Shown piece after piece: positions 38,076 to 48,243 of a DNA stretch of 62,420 nt. This DNA comes from Symbiodinium natans. Taxonomy: Eukaryota > Sar > Dinophyceae > Suessiales > Symbiodiniaceae. The stretch's first letter is position 1. Each line of letters starts with the position of its first letter. A program made the translations under genes and the position numbers. The notes beneath the pieces are model-generated. The model did no database searches. It had not been told where the DNA came from and saw only the letters and a program-made list of their open reading frames with translations. The DNA lies in contig CAJNDS010000831.1 in NCBI GenBank assembly GCA_905221605.1, forward strand, positions 1 to 62,420. The letters run 5' to 3'.

Positions 38076-38992
38076 GAAAACCGAATGTTTCTACCATGTG
38101 TACATTCAGCTGGCTAAGGGGTTTTGGGTCTAGGCCCACCCTTATAGGGTTCTTAAGCGAGGGAGGTTCATGGGGGGGCAGGTACCGAGGAAACCTTAGG
38201 GAAGCTTAGGGAGCCTTGGGGAGTAGTGGGGAGTATTGGGGAACCTTGGGTTACATACCCCCCTTGAGCCCCCCTCCCAGAAGAACCTGATAGATACTTA
38301 ACCCTAAACCCTACACCCTAAACCTTACAAACCCTAAACCCTAAACCCTAAACCCTAAACCCTAAACCCTAAATACTACACCCAGAGCTTGATGCCCAAA
38401 CTGCGAAAGCGATACGCGCCTGAGCCCTGCGTTGTCAGTCGGACGGTCAGGGTGTAAAGATGGGTACAATCCCCCTAAACGGTCACTAAACCCTAAACCC
38501 TACACCCTACACCCTAAACCCTAAACCCTAAACCTTGGAGGCGTCAGGTCGTGCCTCGGCCGTGCCCCAACACCCTGCACATTCAGGAAGATCTCATGAA
38601 TCAGAATAGGGCCCCATGACACTATTTCAAGGCATGTTCCTTCAGTTTCGATAGAAGCCATAACGGCCCTGAACCCTAAAAGCCATTCAGGTTAACCTTA
38701 TACCCTCAGCCCGAAACCTTATATCCCCTAACCCTAAACCCTAAACCCTAAACCCCAAACCCTTGATTCAGTGTGTACTAGTGGCTTCTCTGGACCTTCA
38801 CACGTTCGAGCCGAAGCTCCAACACACAAGCCGCCCAACCTACTAGGTACTAGTTCTTGTTCGGGTTCTTGGGAGTTAGTGTACTGTATATGACCCTAAA
38901 CCCTCAACCTTAGGCCCTAAACCCCCGAAACCCTAAACCCTAAACCCTGAACCCTAAACCCTAAACCCTAGCCCGAACCCCATAGGTTTCAG

Positions 38993-39090
38993 GGTTGCCG
39001 CAGCAAAGGAGGCCGGCCTACGCAGGGACGTCGTAAGCTTCGCCGCAGTCATGACCGCCTGCGAGAAGGACACTGTGGCAGAATTGGCAG
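38993..39090 (+). CDS. PPR exon (loop plus helix A)
   Basis: After ATAGGTTTCAG; AAAKEAGLRRDVVSFAAVMT, ACEKDTVAELA: D-V-V-S-F-x-A-V-M-T-A-C-E-K. Donor GGCAG|GTTTAGG comes from the array. Confidence 0.8.
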
Positions 39091-39231
39091 GTTTAGGATT
39101 TAGGATTTAGGATTTAGGGTTTAGGGTTTAGGGTTTAGGATTTAGGGTTTCAGGGTTTAGTGTTGAGGGTTGAAGAAACTTTTCAGGGTAACAGGGTTTG
39201 GGGTTTAGGGTTTGGGGTTGTAGGGTTTGCG

Positions 39232-39426
39232 GCTAGGAAGTTTCAGGGCTTCTGTAAAGATAAAGGCTTTACCATTGTATGGGTTCTGGGGTTTTGGCTT
39301 GCCCCCAGGCACTTGAATGCAGCCCCTGCTGGGGCCGTTCATACTTCTAGTTCACATCGCAGGCTTGAGGGTGGGGTTCCGTTAAGGGTGGTAGAAGTGC
39401 AGTATCAGGCGCAGGGTCAACCCTAA
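39232..39426 (+). CDS. Candidate terminal exon, unrecognised
   Basis: Frame AARKFQGFCKDKGFTIVWVL, GFWLAPRHLNAAPAGAVHTS, SSHRRLEGGVPLRVVEVQYQ to TAA. Confidence 0.4.
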   Translation, partial: ARKFQGFCKDKGFTIVWVLGFWLAPRHLNAAPAGAVHTSSSHRRLEGGVPLRVVEVQYQAQGQP

Positions 39427-39544
39427 ACCCTTAACCCTAAATCCTTCCTTGGTCAGAGGGCATCATCCCTGAAAATTCCTCCTTGAGTTACTTTTCCGCC
39501 TTCGAATCGTAGGGTTGTTTGCACCCCCTTCGAAACAAGGAACG

Positions 39545-39650
39545 GGCCCATGAACGTATATAGTAGATACTTGGGCCCTAAAGCTAGTACACGGGAACCC
39601 ATTCAAGCCCCCAAGTCTATACGATATAGGTACATGGACCCTCAGGGTAT
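39545..39650 (+). mobile_element. Family C element, copy 4
   Basis: GGGCCCATGAACGTATATAG, GATACTTGGGCCCTAAAGC, CAAGCCCCCAAGTCTATACG, ATAGGTACATGGACCCTCAG. Left end mutated. Confidence 0.7.
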
Positions 39651-39693
39651 GTTTTGTTTTTTGGGCCGAGGGGGAGGGGGGGGGGGGGGGGGA

Positions 39694-39837
39694 CAGAGTC
39701 CCAGCACCAGCATACAAGCCCCGAACACCAAGGCCCCAGACCCAAGAATCTCAACTGAAGCTGGAGCCCCAGACGAAAAATCCCTATGCAAATCCTTTTA
39801 TACAAGTGCTGCTGCTTCAAGCCCTACAAATGCTCAC
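39694..39837 (+). CDS. Candidate terminal exon, Ser/Pro-rich
   Basis: After a poly-G run; SPSTSIQAPNTKAPDPRIST, EAGAPDEKSLCKSFYTSAAA, SSPTNAH, TAA. Confidence 0.35.
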
Positions 39838-40079
39838 TAAACCCTAAACCCGAAACCCTTTCAACCCTCAACCCTAAACCCTAAACCCTAAACCCTAAAC
39901 CCCAACCCTCCACTCTGAAACGAGGATGGGCCCTGGCCCCTGGCCCTGTCTTTGTTTGCGTTACTCACCGAAGTGCAGCTTCGTCAGGCAGGGTCGATGG
40001 AGGGTCAAGGGTTGAGGGTTTAGGGCTTAGGGGATACCAGGGGAGGGGGGGAGCAGGGCCCCAGGGCCCAAGACCATAT

Positions 40080-40091
40080 CATATCATATGC

Positions 40092-40123
<32 letters not shown>

Positions 40124-40345
40124 GCGGATATCTCTCTCTCTATATATATATATATATATACATATGTGCATATCTATATCTATTTCTATATATACACACG
40201 TATATACATACATATCGGTTTGAGTGAGGTATGTATGTATGTATGCATGCATGCATGTATGTATGCATGTGTGCACGTGTGTATATGTGTATATATGTAT
40301 GTATGTACGTGGATGTGTGTGTGTGTGTATATTGAATACACGTAT
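40080..40345 (+). repeat. TA / TATG / GTATG / TG microsatellite complex
   Basis: TA runs, TCTCTC, GTATGTATGCATGCATGC and TGTGTG blocks. Tyr/Ile- and Cys/Met-rich frames on both strands are artefacts. Confidence 0.97.
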
Positions 40346-40464
40346 CCATGTTTATTCATGTCCGTGTGTGTTTTCTTCTTGTGTGTTTCTCAGCCCTCTT
40401 CTACGATGACCCTAAACACTTAAACCCTAAACCCTAAACCCTAATGCCTCAGCCCTAGACCCCT

Positions 40465-40560
40465 GGAGGTCCATGGGTACATTGCAAGTAGGGTTAAAAG
40501 TAGGGCAAGTATGGTTGAAGCCTTGTTTAAGAAGGGTCCTTCTAGCCACCCATGAGCCTT
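40465..40560 (+). mobile_element. Family D element, copy 2
   Basis: GGAGGTCCATGGGTACATTG at the left and CCACCCATGAGCCTTCAAG at the right; core AGTAGGGTTAAAAGTAGGGC. Confidence 0.7.
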
Positions 40561-40694
40561 CAAGTGCAAGCCCTAGACCCTAAATCCTAAACCCTAAACC
40601 CCAAACCCTAAACCCTAAACCCTGAACCCTGAACCCTGAACCCTACACCCTACGCCCTACACCCTAAAAAAGTAATTCCCCCTGCTCGCACCAG

Positions 40695-40766
40695 GATGTC
40701 GTCACATACAGCTCAGCCATGGCGGCCTACAGCAGAGGCCGGATCCTCGAACCTGGAAGCTGCTAA
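40695..40766 (+). CDS. PPR exon (helix A) with early stop
   Basis: After CTCGCACCAG; DVVTYSSAMAAYSRG is PPR helix A. Read-through gives RILEPGSC and TAA at 40764, so the true donor may be earlier, for example just after AGAGGCC. Confidence 0.7.
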   Translation, partial: DVVTYSSAMAAYSRGRILEPGSC

Positions 40767-41056
40767 AGCCTCTTTAGGGTTTAGGGTTTAGGGTGTGTGT
40801 ATATAGGGTCGATCAAGGGTTTCTATGGGGTCCATAATAGGGTGTTTTGTTGGTCTATGGGTTTAACCCTTTGCAGGGTGTGGGTTTCTACAGGGTCCGC
40901 TGTGTGTGCACGCAGGCAGTGGACAAAATCACCACTACATCCCAAGGGTTTAGGGTTTGTAGGGCTTGGGGGCTTACGGTTTTTGTCCTTTTAACCCCTG
41001 AAGAATCAAGCCCCAAAACCTCTAAAACCCACATGGCCGACTCATGTGCTCTTGAG

Positions 41057-41118
41057 GCGCTCAGTGGCAGGCAACACTGGTGCTGCTGTGGGAGATGGAC
41101 GCAGCTGGGCCGCCTGCG
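41057..41118 (+). CDS. PPR exon (helix B)
   Basis: After CTCTTGAG; AQWQATLVLLWEMDAAGPPA: W-Q-x-x-L-x-L-L-x-x-M-x-x-A-G. It follows the helix A exon at 40695 in the right order. Donor CTGCG|GTTTGGGG. Confidence 0.75.
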
Positions 41119-41469
41119 GTTTGGGGTTCAAATAGGAGGCAGAGGGCCGTAGTTGTGCGCCTCAGCCCTCCCCCCCCCCCCCCCCCCCCCCCCCCGTAAA
41201 CCCTAGACCCAAAACCCTATACCCCAAACCCTCAACACTAAACCCTAAACCCGTTGAGGCCCAAGGCGTGGAGGTTGCAAAGGGCTTAGCAGGGTTCAGG
41301 GTGTGGGCAACCCTAAACCCCAAACCCTAAACCCTAAAACCCTAAACCCTAAACCCAAAACCCTAAACCCTAAACCCCAAGCTAGATCCTGGAGCTTCGT
41401 ACAGCTGGAGCTAGAAGTAGGCCAGCTATGGCTCTGATTGGTGAACTAAACTTACCCAGAGGTTCCATG

Positions 41470-41552
41470 TGTAGTACGATTGTGGAATTGAAGTCATACT
41501 CAATAGCCGTTTTGGGCACCCAATTCCACAGCAGTACTATCTATGACTGGAC
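41470..41552 (+). mobile_element. Inverted-repeat element L
   Basis: AGTACGATTGTGGAATTG at the left and CCAATTCCACAGCAGTACT at the right. Single copy in the window. Confidence 0.55.
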
Positions 41553-41562
41553 CCCCTGGCTA

Positions 41563-41650
41563 GACCCAAGAGGAACCTAGGAATGAAAGGGTGCCTTTTT
41601 GGTTTAAAGGGGGGCTTAAAAGGGATCCTAAGGGGTTCCTCATAACTTGC
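41563..41650 (-). mobile_element. Family A element in minus orientation
   Basis: Read on the minus strand: GAGGAACCCCTTAGGATCCC, CCTTTAAACCAAAAAGGCAC, CCTAGGTTCCTCTTGGGTC, the A order ending with its right repeat. Its splice sites would be antisense to the + strand exons. Confidence 0.5.
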
Positions 41651-41804
41651 CATGAAGCTCCCTTTAAGAAGCCAAAGACCTCAACAGCTCTTGGGGCTTG
41701 GAGGGTTGGCTTTCAAATGATGATCCCGGATCCCTAGCCTTAAACCCTAAACCCTAAACCCTCTACCCTCTAAAACCCTAAATCCCAAACCCTAGACCCT
41801 GCAG

Positions 41805-41899
41805 CTTTTATGGCCTCGCGCGTAGTTGCCGCCAAGGATGCAAGCGTGACGCCCAACGAGTTCAGTCGCGCCCCTACATTTTGGACCAGAAGCCCGCAG
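41805..41899 (+). CDS. PPR exon (helix B, loop)
   Basis: After GACCCTGCAG; FMASRVVAAKDASVTPNEFS, RAPTFWTRSPQ. D-A-S-V-T-P-N-x-F-S is the PPR loop and next helix A start. Donor CCGCAG|GTTTAGGG. Confidence 0.65.
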
Positions 41900-42010
41900 G
41901 TTTAGGGTTTAGGGTTTAGGGTTTAGGGTTTAGGGTTTAGGGTTTAGGGTTAGGGTTTAGGGTTTAGGGTTTAGGGTTTAGGGTTTTATGGTTTTAGGGT
42001 TTAGGGTTTA
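41896..42010 (+). repeat. TTTAGGG array
   Basis: About 15 units. Confidence 0.97.
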
Positions 42011-42025
42011 TTGAGGCTCTGGGTT

Positions 42026-42130
42026 GTGATGTTCCCCCTTATACCTCACAGTCATTAATCGGGATTATAATCGGGGTAGTTGAATCCCGATTGAGGAGTG
42101 TTAGTATAATGGGGAAAATCCCAAGCTATG
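42026..42130 (+). mobile_element. Family H element, uninterrupted copy
   Basis: GTGATGTTCCCCCTTATACC, inner ATTAATCGGGATTATAATCG / GAATCCCGATTGAGG, right AGTATAATGGGGAAAATCCC. Confidence 0.7.
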
Positions 42131-42310
42131 GGTCCTATCCCACCCTACTTCCCACCCAAACCACACTTTCCCCTAAAAATGTGCAGCTTTTCGTTGGCCC
42201 GGGCCTGATGTTGTGTAGGGGGGTAGTTGGCTCTGAGCCCTTACACCTCAACCCTGTAAGCCTAAACCTTGCAACCCGACCTCTGACCTTAAACTCAAAC
42301 CCCAAACCTC

Positions 42311-42745
42311 AAATTTAACAGCCGGAGCCGCCGACCCCGCTGGAGCATAGTTGAAAGGTTTAAGGATGCCAACAGTTGATTTGCTTGAGCCTCTGTGAAA
42401 CGTTGGGGGGGGGGGGGGGGGGGGGGGGTAGGGGGAGCACCAGGACCCGCCAGCTTGAAGGAGGGGAGCCCCATCAATTCAAGCCCCAACAACCGCCAAA
42501 GGGGGGGGGTAGGGAGGGGGGGTAGGGGGGGGGGGGGGGGGGGGGGGGGGGTAGGGGGGGGACCCCAATGTCCTGTGGAAACCGCCTATGATCCGTGAGT
42601 TTATGCGTGGGTGGCCTCTCCATGGAAAAGCTGCCCGGGTACCCCCCCCTACCCCCCCCCGCGTTTTGGGGGGGTAAGGAGGGAAAGAGGGAGGTTTTCA
42701 CTTCCTTTTCCCATCCAACACGCCGCCAGGGTCGGCGGACCCCAA
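42311..42745 (+). mobile_element. Family I poly-G element, copy 2
   Basis: Same order as 34133-34717: GCCGCCGACCCCGCTGG, GTGAAACGTTGGGG, G tracts with GTAGGGGG, TACCCCCCCC, GCGTTTTGGGGGGGTAAGGA, TTTTCCCATCCAACACGCCG, CCAGGGTCGGCGGACC. The G tracts differ in length between copies. Confidence 0.8.
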
Positions 42746-42779
42746 ACCCTAAACCCCAATTCCCAAACCCCAAACCCCA

Positions 42780-43035
42780 AACCCTAAACCCCCTAAACCC
42801 CCTAAACCCCCTAAACCCCCTAAACCCCCTAAACCCCCTCAACCCCCTAAACCCCCTCAACCCCCTCAACCCCTCAACCCCCTAAACCCTAAACCCCTAA
42901 ACCCCTAAACCCCCTAAACCCTAAATCCTAAACCCTACACCCTAAACCCTAAACCCCCTAAACCCCCTAAACCCCCTAAACCCCCTAAACCCCCTAAACC
43001 CCCTAAACCCCCTAAACCCCCTAAACCCCCTAAAC
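42780..43035 (-). repeat. CCCCCTAAA 9-mer array
   Basis: Two blocks of 9-mer CCCCCTAAA separated by ordinary CCCTAAA, over 25 units in all. Confidence 0.95.
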
Positions 43036-43070
43036 CCCCAAGCCCCGAAGTCCCTGTGGATGCGCCCGAG

Positions 43071-43115
43071 GCTTCCATGCTGCCATGGGAGCTTGCGCCA
43101 GCGAAGGCGGGATGT
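43071..43115 (+). CDS. PPR exon (helix A)
   Basis: After GCGCCCGAG; GFHAAMGACASEGGMC resembles the exon at 35919 (GFRAAISACEKAG). Confidence 0.6.
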
Positions 43116-43568
43116 GCTTTGGGCTTTGGGCTCCCAGTTCTGGGTTCAGGGTTCAGGGTTCAGGGTTTAGGGTTTAGGGTCTGGGGTTTAGGGTTTAGGG
43201 TCTAGGGTCTAGGGTTTAGGGTTTAGGGTTCAGGATTTAGGGTTTAGGGTTTCCTTAGGGCTTGGGGTTTAGGATCTTTTAGGGCCAAAAGATCTCCATT
43301 GAGAGCCCCCCACCCACCCCCCGCCGTTTTCCATCGTGGAGACCCAGAATGCCAAACACCGGGGTAGGCTTAGGGATGTCAGGGGGTTTTCGGGTTATCA
43401 ACCCCGATGGCCCATCCTGGAAGTTGATTGCCCTAAACCCTAATTAAACCCTAAACCCTTAACCCCAAACCCTAAACCCTGAACCCCAAACCCTGAACCC
43501 CAAACCCTAAACCCTAAACCCTAAACCCCAAACCCCAAACCCCAAACCCTAAACCCTGCTTGCTGCAG

Positions 43569-43637
43569 GTGCCTGGCAGCTGGCGATGGCCCTGCTTGGG
43601 GTGATGCAAAGAAGCTGCTGGGATCAAACTGAACTCG
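43569..43637 (+). CDS. PPR exon (helix B) before a family B intron
   Basis: After GCTTGCTGCAG; AWQLAMALLGVMQRSCWDQT, EL: W-x-L-A-M-x-L-L-x-x-M. Ends CTCG|GTAGGGCC, phase 1. Confidence 0.7.
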
Positions 43638-43797
43638 GTAGGGCCTTGGGACGTTTGGTGTGTTCCCTTATTGTTTCGGGTTTAGGGTTTAGGGTTTAGG
43701 GTTTGGGGTTTGGGGTTTAGGGTTTAGGGTTTAGGGTGTTTACGTGAATGATCTTCAGGAATATTGCTCAGAGGGTTTTAAGGGCAATCCTACGTAG
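43638..43797 (+). mobile_element. Family B element acting as an intron, with internal array
   Basis: GTAGGGCCTTGGGACG, TTCCCTTATTGTTTCGGG, TTTAGGG array at 43678-43737, AGGAATATTGCTCAGAGGGT, TTTTAAGGGCAATCC, ending TACGTAG. The array sits where other B copies read TTGGGTTTNAGAGGATCC, so it arose inside an existing B element. Confidence 0.8.
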
Positions 43798-43847
43798 TTC
43801 AAAAACACCAACGCCCCGATGACGATCCTTTGGAGGAGGGCCTATAG
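43798..43847 (+). CDS. Terminal exon after the B intron
   Basis: Phase-1 continuation VQKHQRPDDDPLEEGL to TAG at 43845-43847. Would be an acidic C-terminus after a PPR helix B. Another frame stays open for 44 codons. Confidence 0.5.
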
Positions 43848-44247
43848 GCCTACGCCCAGAGCTTCGCAGCTCGAAGTTTTTCTTTCGATCCCTACAATCC
43901 TCGCATGCCTATGGCAGTCTATGGGGTTTTAGGGTTCAAGGCAAAAGGGGAAAGTTCAGGCGTCGTAGGCTGGAGTTAGGATCGCGACTGTTGTTCGGTC
44001 CTTATTACTTGTAGTGCGCTTTGAAGTGTATGGCTGTCGTTCAGGAGTCAAGCTTGTAGCAGACCCCTGAGGGGGTCACCTGCAACCCGCCCCCCCGCCC
44101 GCCCACCCCCTCAGAAGGTCGTGCGACAAGCCGCGACAAAGGTTTGAAGCAAGCTGCCACGACTTAAGGCCCTGTACCAGAAGGGTGGGTTGTATGAGTG
44201 TCTGGACTACATAATTTAGCCCCCAAGACCGTTTCCCTGCCTTCAAG
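43848..44247. other. Stretch without a convincing exon
   Basis: Unique sequence with a C-rich run at 44085-44110 (CCCCCCGCCC). No arrays. Confidence 0.35.
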
Positions 44248-44293
44248 GAGGTGTCCGGCTGAGCACCGCCTCCTTCTGCATCGTGGTTGCAGT
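44248..44293 (+). CDS. Short PPR-like exon
   Basis: After GCCTTCAAG; GVRLSTASFCIVVAV resembles V-x-L-x-T-x-S-F-x-x-V-V. Followed by CCCTAAA array. Weak. Confidence 0.3.
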
Positions 44294-45479
44294 CAAACCC
44301 TAAACCCTAAACCCTAGACCCTAAACCCTAAACCCTAAACCCTAAACCCTAACCCTAAACCCTAAACCCCAAACTAAACCCTTTTGTGGGACTGTAGTGG
44401 TTTGAATGGGCTAAAGCATCTAGAGCGTCTCGGACTCACATCTCTGAGAATGCCCTTAGTTTACGCGTACATCTCCATAGCTGATGCAAGATAATTTGTT
44501 TGTGTTTGTTTTGAGTATTTAGTGTCAAGTCCCGTTCCCCAATGGGAGCAATTTTCGACAGGCTGATTCGTATTTTCTGAGGTGTGTTTCGTGTTTAGGG
44601 GACGTAAACCCTAAGCCCTAAGCCCTATAAACCCGAAAATCCCGAGAAGCCTGAAGTCTAGTCCAAGACGAGGCGCGGCAATCTCGCCAGTGGAGATGGG
44701 CGCCCCATGGCAAAAGGCTCGTCCTCGGCTTCAGGGTTTAGGCTTTAGGGTTTAGAGTTTAGGGTTTACGGTTTAGGGTTTCCTTAGAAGCTTGCGGTTG
44801 ATTTGAGCTAGTGTCGTTTCTTATTCGGCGGGGGTGCAGGCGGTGGTAGGGTTTGGATCTTTGGACTTGGAGTTTAAGGTTTAGGGGCTGGGGTTTAGGG
44901 TTTAGGAGTTAGGGTTCAGGGTCCGGCTCCTTGTACACGAGCTTCTTGCATTCAATCAGCAAGACGCATACACGGAGCTTCTACGGGGGCCCTTGGGAGA
45001 TTTATTTCTGTCATTTCGTGAAATATGTACAGGGTGCACGGCATGTGGGGCTTAAGGGCCCAGGAAGCCCGGGGCCTGAACCCTGAACCCTGAACCCTAA
45101 ACCCTAAACCCTAAACCCTATAAACCCTAAACCCTAAACCCTAAACCCGTCAGTCTCGCTTTCTGACAGTCTCAATTCCTCAGATTCCTCCGCGGCAAAC
45201 TCCCTGCGGCTCGGGTTTAGGGCTTAGGCCTTAGGGTTCATAAAGCCAGGCTTTAGGGTTTAGGGTTTAGGGTATAGGGTTTAGGGTTTAGGGGTTAGCG
45301 GGTTTAGCGGGTATAGGGTTTAGGAATCAGGGTTTAGGATTCAGGGTTTAGGGTTCAGGGTTTAGGGTTTAGGATTCAGGGTTTAGGGTTTAGGGTTCAG
45401 GGTCTAGGCTTCGGTGCGGCTTCGGTGCTTGAAGAACAGGCCCAACTCTGTCACCACAATTCTTTGTCATTGTTGGGTA

Positions 45480-45600
45480 GCATTTTGCATTTTTAAGGGT
45501 ACTTAAACTCAATAGTAAGGAATATAGACTTAAGTTGTTAAAGGTATACTTGAACTCAATAAGGAATATAAATATCTAGGTTCTTAACACTATCCCAGCC
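45480..45600 (+). repeat. AT-rich local duplication
   Basis: ACTCAATAGTAAGGAATATA and ACTCAATAAGGAATATAAAT, about 55 bases apart. Confidence 0.6.
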
Positions 45601-45875
45601 ATCGGGGAGATCCAGGCCCCCTATTGCCTCGAGAAGCTCACTGTAGAAGATGTTTAAGTCCCGACCCAGATTAAGTAAAACCTAAACCCTAAACCCTAAA
45701 CCCTAAACCCTAAACCCTAATCTCTTGCGAGGTCGTATATCCCTTACAACAATGGACCCCAAAAAGGAATCCTATTGTAGAGATCTACCCATATGGGGTG
45801 CTAACCTTAGTGAATCCTAGAGGAGTAGTTTAAGAGAAAGCGCCGTGGTAGACTTAGACATACTTAGACTCGTGC

Positions 45876-46178
45876 ATGCCGATTTGGCAAAGGAACAAGA
45901 CCACGGCATTCTGTGCGGACGGGGTCGCGTACGCCCAGAAGATGGGCCGACTCCTGAGGGAGCTCCACATGCCGCGCATCTCGCTGATTTGCCGAGACGC
46001 CGCACACATGGTCCTACCCTCTTCTGCCGGGATCCTCTTCTCGCCGATACAACTTCCAAGGCAGCGCAGCTTCCAAGGCAGCGTGGGATCTTCTGTGTGG
46101 TTCCGAGGGCGTCGCTTATCAGCGAACCTCGCATCGCTAGCGCCGCCGAGACGCAGGCAATGCGCGCAATGGCCATGA
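45876..46178 (+). pseudogene. Unrecognised, possibly frameshifted transposon-derived coding fragment
   Basis: The first part reads TTAFCADGVAYAQKMGRLLR, ELHMPRISLICRDAAHMV in one frame; after about 46010 the neighbouring frame reads FCRDPLLADTTSKAAQLPRQ. Two blocks of good protein in different frames suggest a frameshift. CTTCCAAGGCAGCG is tandemly duplicated at about 46045-46085. Similarity to dinoflagellate transposase-like repeats is only an impression. Confidence 0.35.
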
Positions 46179-46197
46179 ACATAAGATCCTAAACTTC

Positions 46198-46380
46198 TAA
46201 CCACCTTCAATCCTAAACCCTAAATCCCTAAATCCCTAAACCCTAATCCCTAAATCCCTAAACCCTAAACCCTAACCCGAAACCCGAAACCCTAAACCCT
46301 AGACCCCTAGACCCGAAGCCCTAAACCGTAAACCCTAGACCCCTAGACCCTAAACCCTAACCCGAAACCCGCAACCCGAA
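46198..46380 (-). repeat. Degenerate CCCTAAA array
   Basis: CCCTAAAT, CCCGAAA and CCCTAGAC variants. Confidence 0.85.
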
Positions 46381-46384
46381 GCAG

Positions 46385-46484
46385 GACTCCTTGCACTCCC
46401 ATGACAGTCGGCTCAAACCTTCTCCCCTGCCCCTGCCCCCCCATCAAGAGCTCAGACTCCGCCCTGATCCCCAATGTCTTGATT
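46385..46484 (+). CDS. Candidate exon, proline-rich
   Basis: After CCGAAGCAG; DSLHSHDSRLKPSPLPLPPH, QELRLRPDPQCLD to GATT|GTTTAGGG. Confidence 0.45.
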
Positions 46485-46562
46485 GTTTAGGGTTTAGGGT
46501 TTAGGGCTTAGGGTTTAGGGTTTAGGCTTTAGGGGCTCCCTAAACCCCATCCGAACGGCTAG

Positions 46563-46628
46563 GCGGTTCAGCTCTTGCAAGCTGCCCTGGACGCCGAATG
46601 CCTGCCAGATGCGCGGCTCCCGGACAAG
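46563..46628 (+). CDS. PPR exon (helix B, loop)
   Basis: After CGGCTAG; AVQLLQAALDAECLPDARLP, DK: A-V-x-L-L-x-x-A-L-x-A-x-C-L-P-D. Donor ACAAG|GTTTTG. Confidence 0.6.
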
Positions 46629-46759
46629 GTTTTGTTTGTTTTGGGCTTTAGGGTTTAGGGTTTAGGGTTTAGGGTTTAGGGTTTAGGGTCTAAGGTTTAG
46701 GGTTGAGGGTTTAGGGTTTCGGGGGCCTATAGTTGTGCAAGGGTGGTTTCGGGTGTTGT

Positions 46760-46862
46760 TGTCTGAAGGCTTTATGCCATCTCCCGAAGATGGAGGCCCC
46801 CAACAGTACCCCAACACACTACGAGCTTCACTGGCTTCATGAGGCTACTATTTGGGCATCCA
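46760..46862 (+). CDS. Candidate exon, unrecognised
   Basis: Frame ALCHLPKMEAPNSTPTHYEL, HWLHEATIWAS ends at CATCCAG|TTTAGGG. A second frame ends in TGA. Confidence 0.4.
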
Positions 46863-47339
46863 GTTTAGGGTTTAGGGTTTAGGGTTAAGGGTTAAGGGTT
46901 AGTTGTTTCAAGGCTACGGATTCGTAGTTCACGGGGTGTGGCGTTCCTAAGCCATAGGCTTGTCTTTAGGGTTTGTTTGGGCCTAAGGTTTGCCAGGGAT
47001 CTGAGACGGGCTAGGAGGGTTTAGGAGGGTTTAATAGGGTTGTGCTAGGGTGCAGTAGGCTTTCGGCTCGGATTCAATAGGTTGTTGCCAGGGTTTAGTA
47101 GGGTTTCGACTCAGTTTCGACTGTTTGTTTCTGGGCCCTTGCGCTCCCCTGTTTGAGCCGCTGTTTGCGTTTTAAAGGGGGGACCTGGCCTGATCCTAAG
47201 CTTCCCATGAAGCCTAACCCCTAAACAGGCTTCGGGGCTCCAGGTTCACGGTTTAGAGTTTAGGTAGTTTTCTCAATGAAGGTACCACTGCAATGTGGAG
47301 CCGTATTTTCGTGGTACCCGAAAGAGATCCTAATCTCGA

Positions 47340-47480
47340 GAACTGCTCAAAGTGTACAAACAAACATACATACATACATACATACATACATACATACATA
47401 CATACATACATACATACATACATTACATACATACAAACATACATACATACATACATACACACGTACATACGTACGCACAT
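47340..47480 (+). repeat. ACAT tetranucleotide microsatellite
   Basis: CATACATACATA over about 115 bases; a second TA/GTATG block at 47550-47640 and AT-rich sequence to 47740. Confidence 0.97.
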
Positions 47481-47808
47481 TGCATATCGAAAATATGTAT
47501 CCTCATGATATGTAGTGAGGAGAACATGGGAACCCTTGCTCAAGCTGTGCATATATATATATATATGTATGTATATCTCTCTCTATATATATATATAGAT
47601 GTTATGTATACGATTTTCTATAGAGAGAGATGTAAATTTCAAACTTAAACAGAAATGAAATCAACAATGCAAATACACATATAAATGAATATGCACATAT
47701 GTATATAATATATCTATACATATTATTATATTTGTTGTATTTATTGTTTGCGTGCAGGGTTTATATTGGGTATTCGGGGCCCCGGTCCTTGCAAGCCCAT
47801 GGCCCCAG

Positions 47809-47844
47809 GTCATTGCTCTGAATGCCGTTTTGGGCGTCTGCGAG
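47809..47844 (+). CDS. PPR microexon (helix A)
   Basis: 36 bases, VIALNAVLGVCE, between GGCCCCAG and GTGAGC. L-N-A-V-L-x-x-C-E fits helix A. Very short but with strong splice borders. Confidence 0.5.
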
Positions 47845-48243
47845 GTGAGCAGGCCGGAGCTACAAAGCGTTTCAGGCCTTAGGGGTTTAGGGTTTAGGGT
47901 TTAAGGTTTCAGGCAGGGTTTAGGGTTTGGGGTTTGGGGTTTTGGGGTTTAGGGTTTAGGGTTTCGGGTTTCAGGGTTTCAGGGTTTAGGGTCTAGGGTT
48001 GCGCCCTGAACATCCCTCCAGGCGGGTTTCAGGGCTGGTGGTCTTCGCCCCGTTTGGAGCCCCTCGCGTCCTCGAAGTGCCACATCATCACCACCACAAA
48101 AACTTGGCTTGCTTCTGGCTGGCTCTTAGGACTTTCGCCTTTTAGAAACTACAATAAGTAGCCTAAACGCCCACAAGTATACCAGGGTTTGGGCCTCAAG
48201 GTTCCTAGGGCTTAGGGTACCCCGAACATGTCACGACCCCTGC

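Noticed and set aside
40079-40423. Tyr/Ile/Met/Cys-rich frames on both strands
   Set aside because: Microsatellite translation.
42474-42885. RGFRGFRG and NPLNPLNPL repeat frames
   Set aside because: Translation of the CCCCCTAAA 9-mer array.
47253-47648. Tyr/His/Thr and Cys/Met/Tyr repeat frames
   Set aside because: ACAT microsatellite translation.
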